From contig JAMWET010006799.1 in the NCBI GenBank assembly GCA_024036415.1, positions 186,001-250,000 on the forward strand: DNA of 64,000 bases, in the 5' to 3' direction. The notes below the pieces were generated by a model. It ran no database searches, had not been told where the DNA came from, and saw only the letters and a program-made list of their open reading frames with translations. Positions 30,301 through 41,186 of the stretch are shown here, in pieces. The translations under genes were made by a program, and so were the position numbers. Each line of letters starts with the position of its first letter. Within the stretch, counting starts at the first letter, position 1. Source of the DNA: Prochilodus magdalenae (lineage: Eukaryota > Chordata > Actinopteri > Characiformes > Prochilodontidae).

Positions 30301-31039
30301 CTGGATAAGAATGTCAGCTAAATGTAAACTGCCATACAATGTAAAAGAAAGCTGTAGAGCTCAAACAATGAAAAAATAACTTGCAAAAAATGGTAATAAG
30401 GTTTTTATGTGCGTGTATGCGTGGGTGTTTTTTTTAAATACTTTTTTACTATAGCCATTTAGTGATTTTATTAGTCCACACATCAGAAATGTGGAATAAA
30501 AAATAATGAAAAAAATCCTGTTTTATTCACAGTTAAGAGATGTCCAGTAGATGTGTGGTAAGTAACTACACAACCTGGTCTTCTAGATGCAGATATCCAG
30601 TCTCCCAGTAAAAAGCAAGTCTTAAATGATTAATGAAAGTGTAAATATAATGCATATTTAAACTCATTTCTCTCTCCCTAGTAATGCTGACAGTGGGCCA
30701 TGTATTTGGGGTAATGACAGTGTGGTATATAGCTCAGTACAGTATTCTGGTATGTATATGCATTTTGGGGTATGTATTAGTCATATAGACATGTATGTAA
30801 AAGTGGGCAATGACTGTAGTGTGGGTCTTTTATAATAAAATATTTAAACTGTATTAAACAGCTGCTTTCATGGATGCTGATAGAGGATCTGTGTACAATG
30901 AAGATCACTAAGCTCACTGTTGTTGTTGTTTTCAGACGTGAAGACTGCAACTACACAGCGTACTGCAGAAGCTTTTCATGGAAAAGTACAGAAGAAGAAA
31001 AAGGAAAAGGCTTATGATGATTCCTTCATGTATAAATAA
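24348..31039 (+). CDS. Gene D: long-tail single-Ig receptor with ITIM (putative inhibitory form)
   Basis: Twelve exons: 24348-24372, 24521-24562, 25275-25583, 26342-26392, 28582-28701, 29019-29049, 29545-29576, 29776-29812, 29932-29984, 30533-30557, 30682-30749, 30936-31039; 298 aa. The domain plan is as in B. The Ig exon starts DGPPDFQSAKIFG with Cys49/66/100 and an NVS sequon. The membrane segment LLVIPPVLLLVVILFLG is uncharged. The tail has Tyr226 (VYATI) and Tyr258 (VVYSSV, canonical ITIM). The third motif is altered: AFHGKV has His where B and F have Tyr279, and the end is FMYK. Introns carry the shared Tc1, a LINE tail and a SINE. All phases hold, so it looks intact. Confidence 0.8.
24829..24880. 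repeat. Remnant of common fish repeat
   Basis: Starts AAATCAAATCAAATTTATTT and joins directly to CCCATCCCCCTCTGGTC. It is the deleted counterpart of 6315-6440 in gene B. Confidence 0.4.
26723..26757. mobile_element. Solitary Tc1 terminal-repeat fragment
   Basis: ACTGAGGGGTACCAACAATT and the following bases match the terminus of the Tc1 element that begins about 45 bases later. It is absent from gene B and is probably a second insertion or local rearrangement. Confidence 0.6.
26803..28392 (-). mobile_element. Tc1-like transposon in an intron of gene D
   Basis: Same family, orientation and intron position as 8349-9942; the left flank (TTATTTTAAGGTA) and right flank (TATCACACTATTT) also match. 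Terminal inverted repeats are recognisable at both ends. Confidence 0.85.
26957..28019 (-). pseudogene. Tc1-like transposase, frameshifted
   Basis: Start at 28019 (MDQRKQRKELS). The helix-turn-helix and GHGRRRK region are readable to SGLNGR. There the CGA of copy B is TGA (a CpG-type stop), followed by a frame change before [12 protein letters not shown]. The central part has the motif [16 protein letters not shown] (first catalytic Asp). The last part has QQDNDPKRTS (second Asp) and PDLNPIKPYWKEL, where the usual catalytic Glu is Lys. Inactive. Confidence 0.85.
29648..29756 (+). mobile_element. LINE 3' end fragment
   Basis: About 108 bases absent from the same intron in B and F. It ends CCCTGGGATTAATAAAG, then a TATTTCTGATTCTG tail with ATTCTG repeats, typical of a 5'-truncated fish LINE. 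Confidence 0.7.
30131..30328 (+). mobile_element. tRNA-derived SINE in gene D intron
   Basis: Ortholog of 11526-11724, with A-box GGTGTGGCTCAGCAG and the conserved tail core. Confidence 0.75.
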
Positions 31040-32399
31040 TTACACTAGGAACTGTGGATGTTATTAGGTAATGTCAGGCCCCCTCCTGGTCTGTCCTATA
31101 ATGCTTAACACTCAGCACACCAATTCTTTTGTAGACTTCAACTCCCAGAATTCCCCAGGAGACCATGTGACACTCACCTCCACTACAGAATTCAATCATG
31201 AACCATTCTTGATGTCATGGTCACTAGAGTACTGAACCGTTTCATCTGTATACAAACACCGCAAGGCTATTCAGAGGTCCTTTGGCTATATTTGAAACGG
31301 TATACTACATACTACTTGTGTTCTAAATCTACCTAAAAAAAAACACAAAAAAAATTGTGTGTGTTGTAGTACATTTAGGATATATCTTTGTACTGTACTG
31401 CACCCCATTATGCACTGCGGCCTCTTGACCAGCTTCAGCCGAATAAAATGGCTGCGGGTAGTCAACTCCAGTCAACTCCAAGTATAAATGTGGGTGTAGT
31501 GATTGTAGAGGGGGAATGTTTTTAGAATGAGCTTCAGAAATTTTAAAAATACAGGTCTGAAGATTAATAAAAGATGAACTCCCATTTGAGGTTCAGTTTT
31601 AGAGTGAAATACCCGAGACTGGCTCACAGCTTAGCTAAACGTATTTCCAGTGAACTTAGGAGCGTTAGCAGCAGCTAGCTCTAAACAGTGGATACAGTAA
31701 CAACAGCTCTGAGGTTAATTGGACTGCTCATGTGACTATATTAGTATACTGCACTGTAGGTCAGAACTGGTTACTGTACTGTGTACCACACACAGGGGGT
31801 GTAGACAGTAGGCAGTGCATACTACTGTAGTATACAGTGTACAGTATAGTAGTATGTGATTTCTAATACAGCCTTTGTTTCCAGCAGTGTACTGAGCGAC
31901 TGCTGTTTTGATTTTTGTGCTGCACAAATCTCTAAAATATCCTAAAAATATAAATAATGAGAGTTAAAATAAACTTTGTTTAGAATAAGGTACTGCTTGT
32001 TTTCAGTTATTCTGGTAAAAATAGATTATTGAAGTTGCCTCTTATTGCTTTCCTATTTTGTCCAGTATACATTCTGGAATCACTGTTTTGCTTTAGAAAT
32101 CCTCTATTGTATCTGACTAAGGTTAGTTTGCTCTAGCTTCTACAAACCTGACAGTTAGTACAGCTTCATTTAGCAGCTTAGTTTATATTTTTATTCTGTA
32201 TTCTACTCCCAGTGTACATTGATATGAAATGTCATGGGACTGCAGGAGGTAAATGGACTATAAAGTGGTGCTATGTTATGAAGTGGTAGGCGGGGGGCTT
32301 GGGAACAGCAACACCTGTCTAAGTTGTGATGTGTTATCTTGTGTGTGAGACTGAATACTGGCCGGCATGCTCATGGCTATGCAAAGTGAGTTGTCAGGT
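31040..32399. other. 3' flank of gene D
   Basis: 31296-31870 has partly inverted TACTACATACTAC / GTAGTATGTG ends and may be a small inverted-repeat element that also follows F. The 44-codon frame of B's flank starts at 31448 but is interrupted here by a stop. No gene is seen. Confidence 0.4.
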
Positions 32400-32800
32400 T
32401 TGAACAAGGTATGAATGTATGACAGTGTGGGTACGAGACAGATGGGATGTTGCACAGGCAATTGACATTCCTCAATCTGCAGTGTGACATGTGTACCAGG
32501 AATACATCACAGAAAGCATTACCACCCACAGTGGACAGTGCTGTGGCCACTGTGGATTGGTTCGATTGGATCAGCAGTGGACTGGTTCAAGAAGCTTTCT
32601 GGAGAGTTCCAACAAATGGTGAGGTCTGCGTGTTTTCCAGACATGAACCGAATCGAGCATTTATGGGAGGTGGTGGAGAGATGAGATCCTGAGATCCTGC
32701 ACCTACAACAACCACGGAGCTGTGGGTGGCTTTCCAGACGATATGGCTTAACATTCCATCTGATGTCTTCTATCCATTTGTGGAATTGTTGCTACGTTGA
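32400..32800 (+). pseudogene. Decayed Tc1/mariner transposase fragment
   Basis: Duplicate of 14600-15000. An open frame ending at 32684 includes FPDMNRIEHLWEVVER, the C-terminal catalytic motif with Glu kept. The N-terminal and central parts are scrambled. Confidence 0.55.
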
Positions 32801-32896
32801 CATGCTACACTACACCAACCTAGAGAGGGTCTTACATGATGCTAGTTTCTATCCCATGACAAAGCCCACATGTACTCATATTCCTCCACCATTCTT

Positions 32897-33110
32897 AGTG
32901 TGGTTGGTGTAGCTCAGCAGATAATACTACTCCCTGCCAGTTACCCACCACCACCACATGTGGGAGACCGAGGTTCTAATCCCGGTCTGGGTGACTATGC
33001 TGTGCTACACCAATAAGAGTCTCTGGGCAAGACTCCTAACACTACACTGGCCTCCCTGTTATATGATTAACCTTGTTAGTCGCTCTGGATAAGAGCATCA
33101 GCTAAATGTC
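32897..33110 (+). mobile_element. tRNA-derived SINE
   Basis: Best preserved copy in the window: A box GGTGTAGCTCAGCAG, B box GGTTCTAATCCC, tail CGCTCTGGATAAGAGCATCA. Confidence 0.8.
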
Positions 33111-34356
33111 ATCAATCTAAATCAATCCACCCCATGATGACATGTCACTTATGTGGGTTCTTACAGATGTGGTATTCATAGAAATACATATAATAAATAT
33201 TAAAAAAATATTATACATACACTTTGCAGTGTGTGGGTCTGTTAAGTTTCAAAATAAGATCTGATAAAACACCATCAACATGAGCAAGTGGGTCACAATA
33301 AACCAGCATAAACTCATAGTCTAAGGCCTGTACTGAATATTAAATAATCTGTTCAGGTTTAAGTGATAGGGGTTTTATAAATTATTTAATTTAAGTTGAT
33401 ACTATTTAAGTACTTTAAGTAATAAAGTAAATTCAGCTTCAACTTAATCAGTCTAGCTGATTAAAATAGCAACACAAATAATATAGAATGAAACCAGACC
33501 TGTGAAAAACCAACACTCTTCAAGTTCACCGTGTAAGATGAATACAGTTTAAACACACCTTTGTGACGAAAAGATTTTCACCACCATTAGCTGTACTCTC
33601 TCTTGTCTTTGTAATTTTGTAAAGATTACTTTATTCTCAACTACATGGCTCTCAATAAAACAGAAAGAAATAGAGAAAAAGAAAGTCTCTCTAAAAATGT
33701 GGCTTTAGCAGAAATACAAACACTGGGAGATCAGTCATTGTTGTGAGCCAGTAGAACGGCATCACCGGACAGTAGTTTTTTCGTAGCCCCTCCCCAACAG
33801 CCTTGTGTAGTACACATTGACCAAGTCAGCCAAAGTCAGGCTAAGCTGAAAACTAACAACCATTATTCACTCTCTTCTTACCTCCTGTTGTTGGAGTGAA
33901 GAGTCCAGTAAGGGTGAAAAGGCAGACAAGAAAGTTTGAAATATGACCGTATGGACTGAATGGCACATTACAATGGTCAGTATGGCTGTGGATTAGTGTT
34001 TGGGGGCCTGCTCTTAGTGAGTTTGTGAAGTTTGGTGATCCTCGGGCGAACAGTAACATTACTGCTTGGTTTGGGTCGAAATGACTGAGACTCTATGGGA
34101 GGAACAAGGGATGAATAAACAACAGATAAAGGAGTGCGGGTCAGTGCTGGGGGACCTGCCCTTAGTGTGTGTATGTGAAGTTTCGCGCCTCTCAGGCGAA
34201 GGACACAGCCGGGTTTGGTTTGGGCTAGGTCACAGCGCGGCTGGGGGTGTGGACCCAAGCGCAGGGCAGGAATCCGATTGCGGCAATGTAAATGTTAAAT
34301 TGCAAGCAAACGGACTTCCTGGATGTGGATGCACGTGAAGTGTTTTGGAATTTTGG

Positions 34357-34425
34357 TTTAGGCGGGGATCGAACCCCAACCTTTGTAGTGAGAACCCCAC
34401 GTGCTACCACTGCGCTATGCGGTAG
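34357..34425 (-). repeat. tRNA-like fragment inside the tandem array
   Basis: The minus strand reads CATAGCGCAGTGGTAGCAC (A-box-like) and GGGGTTCGATCCCC (B-box/T-arm-like). The anticodon stem does not pair, so it is a tRNA-derived SINE scrap or pseudogene and not a working tRNA. Confidence 0.45.
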
Positions 34426-34616
34426 TACACGTGAGGTAAGTCAGGAGGGGTTTTGTGAAGGAGAGGGAGAAATGGCAGGAAAAACAAACAAAGGAGACAC
34501 CAGGATTGCGTTCTCAAAACAAAAGGAGAAGTTGATAAAAATCACAAATAAACAGAAGAGGGTTCAACAGAAAGGAGACTTGTGGATCTTTGTGTGGAGA
34601 GTGACCCACGCTCTCT

Positions 34617-34806
34617 ACACTTGTTGCTTTTCTCTTTTCCTCTTTTTCTTAGCTTTCCTCTTTTCTTTTGCTTAGCTTACTCTTTTCTTTTTCTCTTTTC
34701 TTTAGCTTAGCTTAGCTTTCTCTTTTCTTCTTTTCTTTTTCTCTTTTCTTTAGCTTAGCTTAGCTTTCTCTTTTCTTCTTTTCTTTTTCTCTTTTCTTTA
34801 GCTTTC
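34617..34806. repeat. Pyrimidine-rich minisatellite
   Basis: Near-tandem copies of TTTCTTTAGCTTAGCTTAGC with TCTCTTTTCTTC, about 60 bases per unit. Confidence 0.75.
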
Positions 34807-36135
34807 TGGTGTCCCGTACCAGCTACCCCTATACAAATGTGCAGCAGAGGTGTTTGTGTGGTAGGGGCTTATATGGCTGCCGCCCTAGGTGCCGCTCGTT
34901 GGCTTGATCAGCCCGGGGCATTCTGGGGTTTGGAGTTCCGCCCTCTGCTGGCTGCCGGCGGTACAGCCCGGACCCTTACAGGCTAATAATGACTGGGACT
35001 CTATGGGAGGAACGAGGGATGACTTAACGACAGATAGACGAGTACGAATCAGTATATCTTTGGATTATTGCTTGGGCGACTGGCCTTAGTGTGTATGTGA
35101 AGTTACGCGCCTCTCGGGCGACCGAAACAGCCGGCTTTAGGCGTGTCTAAAAATGACTGGGACTCTATGGGAGGAATGAGGGATGTGGAAAAAAAGGAGA
35201 AATGAACGAGTGCGGGTCAATCCATCACTGAATGCTTGCTCTGAATGGCTTTGCCCAGAGCTGTATTAGATTTGGAGGCTCTAGGGTGAGCGGGAGTAGA
35301 GTACATAGGCAAACAATTTTCCATCCTATTCATTCTCTATGGGAAGAAAGATGGATGCGAAAAGAAAGAGAATCGGTTGCGGGTCAATCAAACATTGTAT
35401 TTCTGTGTGTCCGATTTGGTGTTTAGGTCGAGCGAAAGTAGGTTACATAGGCACATGTTTTTCGATCTTATTCATTCTCTATGGGAAAAAAATTCGGGAA
35501 AAAGTCCTTCCTGCTCAGAATCCCTGCATCCGATCAAAAAGCTGTATACAAGCACATATCACACCATCATACCGGACAATCTGGAGTTCAATCTGGAGTG
35601 CTCAGTGAGGAATAAGGGATGAGTAACTGAGTGCAGGTCGGTATGACTGTGGATTAGCGTTTGGGCACCTGCCCTTAGTGAGTATGTGAAGTTTTGTGGC
35701 TCTCGGGCGAATGGAAACGTTACTGCTTGGTTTGGGTCAAAAATGACTGGGACTCTATGGGAGGAACGAGGGATGAATAAACGATAGATAGACAAGTGCG
35801 GGTCAGTATGGCTGTGGGTTAGTGCTTGGGGACCTGCCCTTAGTGTGTATGTGAAGTTTTGTGCCTCTCGGGTGAAGGACACAGCCGGGTTCAGGTTAGT
35901 CCAAAAATGACTGGGATTCTATGGGAGGAACGAGGGATGCATAAAAAATAGAGAAACAAACGAGTGCGGGTCAATCCAACACTGAATGCACTGAATGCTG
36001 CCCCCGAGCCAGTGTATCCGATTCGGAGTCTCTAGGTCAAGCGGAAGTAGGTTAGATTTTCCATCCTATTAAGTTTCTATGGGAGGAAAAAGGGATGCGA
36101 AAAGAAAGAGAAATGAGTGCGGGTCAAACTAACAC

Positions 36136-38339
36136 TGAAGGGGGAATACTCAAATCATGAAAAGAGCAAAATAGAACCAACTTATATGACTGAACTTTTG
36201 TGGTGAATTGTTCTTTAAAAGAATGGAAATCAAAACAAAGTCCAAGCTGTGGACACTAACTCTGAAGAATATGATATTGTATTCAGAAGTTTTGGTTTCT
36301 GGGTCATTTCCTAATAAATATATGTTCTGCTTTATTTCTCAAGCTAGAAATGACAAGATATTAAATAGATGTGGTGTTTGGCTTTTGCATGGCATGCCTC
36401 CTGATAACAACATGAAGAAGAAGAAAGGAGAGTCCCGACACATGACATAGACACAGTTAAATGACGTCACATTTGAAATGTTTTATATAAAAATTGGATT
36501 ATTATAATGTGAAGGTGAGTTAATTTATATAACCTGCATTTAACGTGAACTACATTAATACAAACAAAAAAGAAATTCAAAAAACAAAAAAGACAAATTG
36601 CTTATGGACGGAACATTATGGCTATAAATAGTTTAAATGGTTGAAGGCTGTTGTGGTGATTGCTTAGTGAAAGTGAAATCTGCATCTGGTGAGATGAGAG
36701 CCAGGTATATCTGTACACCATCTTTATACCTGCAGCAATCAGCGACTGAGATGGATCAAAACATGCACAAGAACTGATCCTTGGGGTTTCTGCATGGTCT
36801 ATGAACTCACACTTGCCAAAGATGATAAATTAAATAAGGTCTGAACTAATAAAGTCCTGCACAGTTTTCCATCCCACCCAGCAGTATTCTGTAGCAGTAA
36901 GGCCTAGTACTACCAGACACGAAACCTTAGCACAGCTACTGCCAGGAAGACTCCAGTCCTACTGTGGTGGTCATAAGGCAAGCCACACATAGAAACTGGT
37001 GAAACTATGTTCAGTAAATAGATGAAGATATAAAACTGTATGTAATTGTTATTTACTACTACATTTATTTGGTTAATTATGCTTTAATTTATACTGAGTC
37101 AGGGCACGGGCTCAGATAACATAGTGCTGTTACTTATTGGTGTTTGGGAGTGCTATCTGGCGAACAGGTCCGGCAGCAAAACGAGTTCCCCTAGAAACAA
37201 TGGATGTATTGGGTTCCTAGACAGAGGGCGGAGCAAACTATTTGGCCACGGGAGATATAAAACAAATACAGAATACTTATCATCTTAAAATTAATTGAAT
37301 CTCTTTGATTAAACTTATTTAGTCGTTCCTTTAATATGAATGTGATATTGGCTTATGTCTTTTTCTTTTTTAGTCTACTCTAGTTGTTTTTTTCTGGAAT
37401 GTTAGAGAGTGCATAGATCAACATGTCTATCGTCACTTGTAGGTTCTGCTGGAAAATTACATCTTTGAGAATGTTTTGTGCAATAGCAGAACATTAATAG
37501 CTTTAATTAAAATAGCTGCTAATATAGATAGTGATCCAATTTTCCAATTTTTGGATAGTCTAAATTGAGTGCATTGTTTTTCAAGTTTGCTCACTTGGGT
37601 GTTTTATGGTTTTTGTCTTGCTGCCATTTCGGATTTAAGGGACACGGCCTAAAACCAACACTGGATGGGCATGATCTTTGGCCCTTCATGTGGCACTACA
37701 TTAAAAACAGGTTCTGTAGTGGAAATCACTGCCTGGATGATGGAAATCATGTACACCATGTCCTCTAAGTTAATAAGGAGAGGGATGATCTGGCTTGCTA
37801 TCAGCACACAGTTCAAAAGCTGACATCCATTATGATATGAAGATGCACTGATGCGCATGGCTCGAAGGACTTGAACAACAAATGGACAGATGACACAAGG
37901 ACATCCTGAAGTGTAATTAATTATCAGAACTGTACCAAATGGTATCCTCAGTTCTTAAACACTTATAGAGGTGATGAACAAAGAGATGGTAAACATCAAC
38001 TTGTTCCAACTTTTTCAAACATGTTGGTGGCATCAATTTCAAAATATGCATATATTTATCAAAAAGGCAATTCAATTTCCCATCATTGTGTCCTGTATTT
38101 ATTTGCGTTATTTATTTATGCACAGCGTCCCATCCTTCACTGGAATGGGGTTATAAAGTCTCACCATTTTCCTGTTTAAACGTTTAGATACATTTTTAGA
38201 TTTTTAGACTTTTAGATATTTATACTGCACCGACACTTTGAGGACACATAGTCACTTTAAACACATTTTGCTGCTACCTTTTCAATTTCTGTGCTGCTCT
38301 TCTTTCTATATTTTTTTAAAATATATTTTTATATATTTA
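36136..38339. other. End of unit 2 and start of unit 3
   Basis: 36690-37200 matches the end of unit 1. 37482-37560 matches the first bases of the window, marking the unit boundary. 37660-38100 resembles the 3' part of a worn DNA transposon common in fish (TGTTCCAACTTTTTCAAACA). No gene is seen. Confidence 0.45.
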
Positions 38340-39071
38340 CAGTGAGGAAAATAAGTATTTGAACCCCCTGCGACTTTGCATGTTCTCCCACATAGAAATT
38401 ATAGAGGGGTCTGAAATTTTCATCTTAGGTGCATGTCCTGCACATGGGACAGGACGACTGCACTGTATTAAGGAGAGGATGACCGGGGCCATGCATTGCG
38501 AGATTTTGGGGAACAACCTCCTTCCCTCAGTTAGAGCATTGAAGATGGGTCGTGGCTGGGTCTTCCAACATGACAATGACCCAAAGCACACAGCCAGGAT
38601 AACCAAGGAGTGGCTCCGTAAGAAGCATATCGAGGTTCTGGAGTGGCCTAGCCAGTCTCCAGACCTCAACCCTATAGAAAATCTTTGGAGGAAGCTCAAA
38701 CTCCGTGTTTCTCAGCAACAGCCCAGAAACATGGCTGATCTGGAGAAGATGTGTGTGGAGGAATGGGCTAAAATCCCTGCTGCAGTGTGTGCAGACCTGG
38801 TGAAAAACTACAGGACCTCTGTAATTGCAAACAAAGGCTACTGTACCAAATATTAACATTGATTTTCACAGGTGTTCAAATACTTATTTGCAGCAGTAAC
38901 ACACAAATAAATTATTAAAAAATCATACATTGTGATTTCCGGATATTTTTTTTAGATTATGTCTCTCACAGTGGACATGCACCTAAGGTGAAAATTTCAG
39001 ACCCCTCTAGGATTTCTAAGTGGGAGAACTTGCAAAGTCGCAGGGGGTTCAAATACTGATTTTCCTCACTG
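38340..39071 (+). mobile_element. Internally deleted Tc1-like element
   Basis: Begins CAGTGAGGAAAATAAG and ends with its mirror image, flanked by TA on both sides. It is the same family as 62034-63610 but only 732 bp. The left end joins at GCATGTCC straight to the middle of the transposase gene, so its N-terminal half is gone. Confidence 0.85.
38430..38856 (+). pseudogene. Tc1-like transposase, C-terminal half
   Basis: Open from about 38359. It retains [23 protein letters not shown] (second catalytic Asp) and [15 protein letters not shown] (catalytic Glu), ending at 38856. The DNA-binding domain and first Asp are deleted. Confidence 0.8.
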
Positions 39072-39104
39072 TATGTATATTTTATTTAATTAAGTACTGC
39101 TGCT

Positions 39105-39202
39105 TGGGTGTAACTGGGTCTTTGAGTACTACAATTTCGTTCCACCCCATGTACCATATGTAATGCAAATGACAAAAAAGTATCCTTGATCCTTGATAAA
39201 TG
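39105..39202 (+). mobile_element. LINE 3' tail fragment
   Basis: TTTCGTTCCACCCCATGTAC followed by AAGTATCCTTGATCCTTGAT is a typical fish LINE 3' end with a short repeat tail. The same piece is inverted at 17063-17115. Confidence 0.6.
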
Positions 39203-39464
39203 TAGCTGTGTAAAAATTCAAAGTATAAAAGCTTTGTTTACAGGGGTTCTGTTTGCTAATCTCAACTTTAATCAGTGGGGTTAAATGCGGAGGACAAGTT
39301 TCTTTGTGTAAACACAAATGCAAATAATGGCTTCAAGAAAAGTGTTGTAAAAAAGCAAATGTGTAATGCAAAGTTATTATGTCTAAGTTATTATTATCCA
39401 TATGAATGTAAAAATCAATGCTAAGAATAAAGTTGTATTGAATGGCCTTAACTGACAGTAGTAT

Positions 39465-40035
39465 TTAGGCTTTGACAACCTGTGAAGCAGGATCTACAGA
39501 CCCAGTTGCAAAATCTGTGGGCAAATGCCCTGCAGAATGCCATACAAAGCTGACATGTCTTCATGCCCAACCGTATCTTATTTTGTATCCAAGACTAAAG
39601 GCACCCCAACAGGGTACTAGTGCCTTTTTTTTGCAATGGTCAAGCCCCCCCAGGACCACCAACTTTACAGGGTGGACCAGTAAGGATGGAGTGTCTAATA
39701 GAATGGACAGTGAGTGGACACAGTGTTTAAATACTCCAGCAGCACTGCTGTGTCTGATCCACTCACACCAGCACCACACACACTAACAAACCACCATGTC
39801 AGTAACACTGCTGTCCTGAGAATAAATTACCACCAACATAATAATGCTACCTGCTCTCTGGTGGTCCTTTGCGGGTTTTGTCTTGGCTGTTAATGAACAG
39901 GAAAAAAAGTGGGGTAGTAAAGTATACAGAGAAACAGATTAACTTCAGCCTGTAAGTGTAGAACTACAAAGTGCTCCTATGTGGTAAGTGGAGCTGATAA
40001 TATGGACAGTGATGAGTTAATGTTATGGCTAAAGT
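39465..40035. repeat. Worn interspersed DNA-transposon-like repeat
   Basis: Contains strings I recognise from a widespread fish repeat, for example CACTCACACCAGCACCACAC, GTCAGTAACACTGCTGTCCT and GTGGAGCTGATAATATGGAC, ending near GTTATGGCT. The open frame at 39472-39786 falls inside it and is not a host gene. Confidence 0.55.
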
Positions 40036-41040
40036 ACATGTGAAAGTATTGCTGAACTTTACTGGGCACAAGCAGATGAGTCCTTCTAAGATACATTATG
40101 TAAATTCTGAACTAAATTTACTTGCAGTACTATAATCTCGGAACTGCACCTCTTTGTTGGATTTAAAAAGGGCACTTCATGGAAATAACACTAACTGGAA
40201 TATAAAGTTGGACTTGCAGTGTGTGGGACCGAATCATTTACAGTGAATGTTTTACAGTGCACTAACCATTTATCTTGCATAATTATACATTAACAAATGT
40301 ATAATTGTATAAGACCTGTTATGGGCTGAATAAGATCATGATGTGATCTAAATGTGTAAATATCAACCTCTGTATCAGCATAAAGCTCGCAGTACAGCAG
40401 CAAACATACATTCATGGCTCATCAAAAGGCGGCATTTACTGAACGCAAGCATATGTAGGTTTGGTTTCACTTTAAACCTTTATGTTGAAGTTAAGTTGGC
40501 TAAAATGCATTTAAGTTAATATACATTTGAATTTAAGTTTCAGTACACAGTGCTATATGCAGTGTCTCATGTATTTTGGGTAATGAGGTTTGTGTTCAGA
40601 CAGCAACAGAAAAAGTCAAATTTGCTCTGATCTTATTAAAATAGCAGCATGTATAGCAAAAACAAAAGCCTCACCTCAACAGCTCTACAGATGCACATGC
40701 AGAATGTGCGGTTCCAAAATTGTAGTTATACAATCCACCGTTTTTGATGTACACCTAACACGCTAGTTACCTTGCGTACTGTTCAAATGTGCCAATACAG
40801 CACAGCATAATGAAACGTAACTCCTTGAGAGTTACAGATTAGATATGAACAAAAGGAGATGAATGACTAAAGTAATTAATTTAGTGAATTTAGCTAGTAG
40901 CTGAGTAACTGAGCAGTTTGTTAACCTTTCCCAGTGTAAGCTCTATGTTGATTTAGTGTTGCATGTATTTCCAGATCTAATATCTTTTAGCTTTGCAGGT
41001 TGATTTTTGAGAATGTATTTGCTTTACTTAATATAGAACA
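40036..41040. other. Upstream flank of gene E
   Basis: Matches the flanks of the other copies from about 40540. The GAGGAA hexamer seen in A, B, C, D, F and H is replaced by CATAATGAAAC (about 40805). No gene is seen. Confidence 0.5.
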
Positions 41041-41186
41041 TAATAGAGCTGTTCTAATAGAGCAGACAGAGTTACTGAAAGTTCAAAGTGCTTTCACTGG
41101 CCAATAAGAAGATCTGGGCTGGTTACGGTGTGGTTGATAAAGCTTCACCCAGCACCCAGAAGTTCATGTGATGAATGTGATCAGTG
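41041..41186 (+). promoter_or_regulatory. Conserved proximal promoter/5'UTR of gene E
   Basis: CCAAT at 41101-41105. A short stretch just before it (GTTTAATCAGCTCTGTGC in other copies) is missing here. Confidence 0.45.

Larger units (their letters stand above)
33945..36135. repeat. Complex tandem-repeat array (two alternating unit types)
   Basis: Degenerate units recur. One type carries TGACTGGGACTCTATGGGAG, GGACCTGCCCTTAGTGTG and CCTCTCGGGCGAAGGACAC. The other carries TCCATCCTATTCATTCTCTA, GGATGCGAAAAGAAAGAGAA and GTGCGGGTCAA. The TCTATGGGA core occurs near 34092, 34998, 35165, 35335, 35480, 35755, 35918 and 36076. Units are roughly 150-190 bases. The array is inserted in unit 2 only; flanking sequence matches unit 1 near 16286. 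Open frames inside it are not convincing genes. Confidence 0.65.

Noticed and set aside
34357..34425. Candidate tRNA gene on the minus strand
   Set aside because: The T-arm-like box is good but the anticodon stem does not pair and the acceptor stem is unclear; called a tRNA-derived scrap.
34066..34675. Overlapping open frames of 90 and 127 codons
   Set aside because: They lie in the tandem-repeat array, have no recognisable domain, and change between repeat units.
33945..36135. CRISPR-like array
   Set aside because: The units are long, degenerate and without regular spacers, and the genome is clearly eukaryotic.
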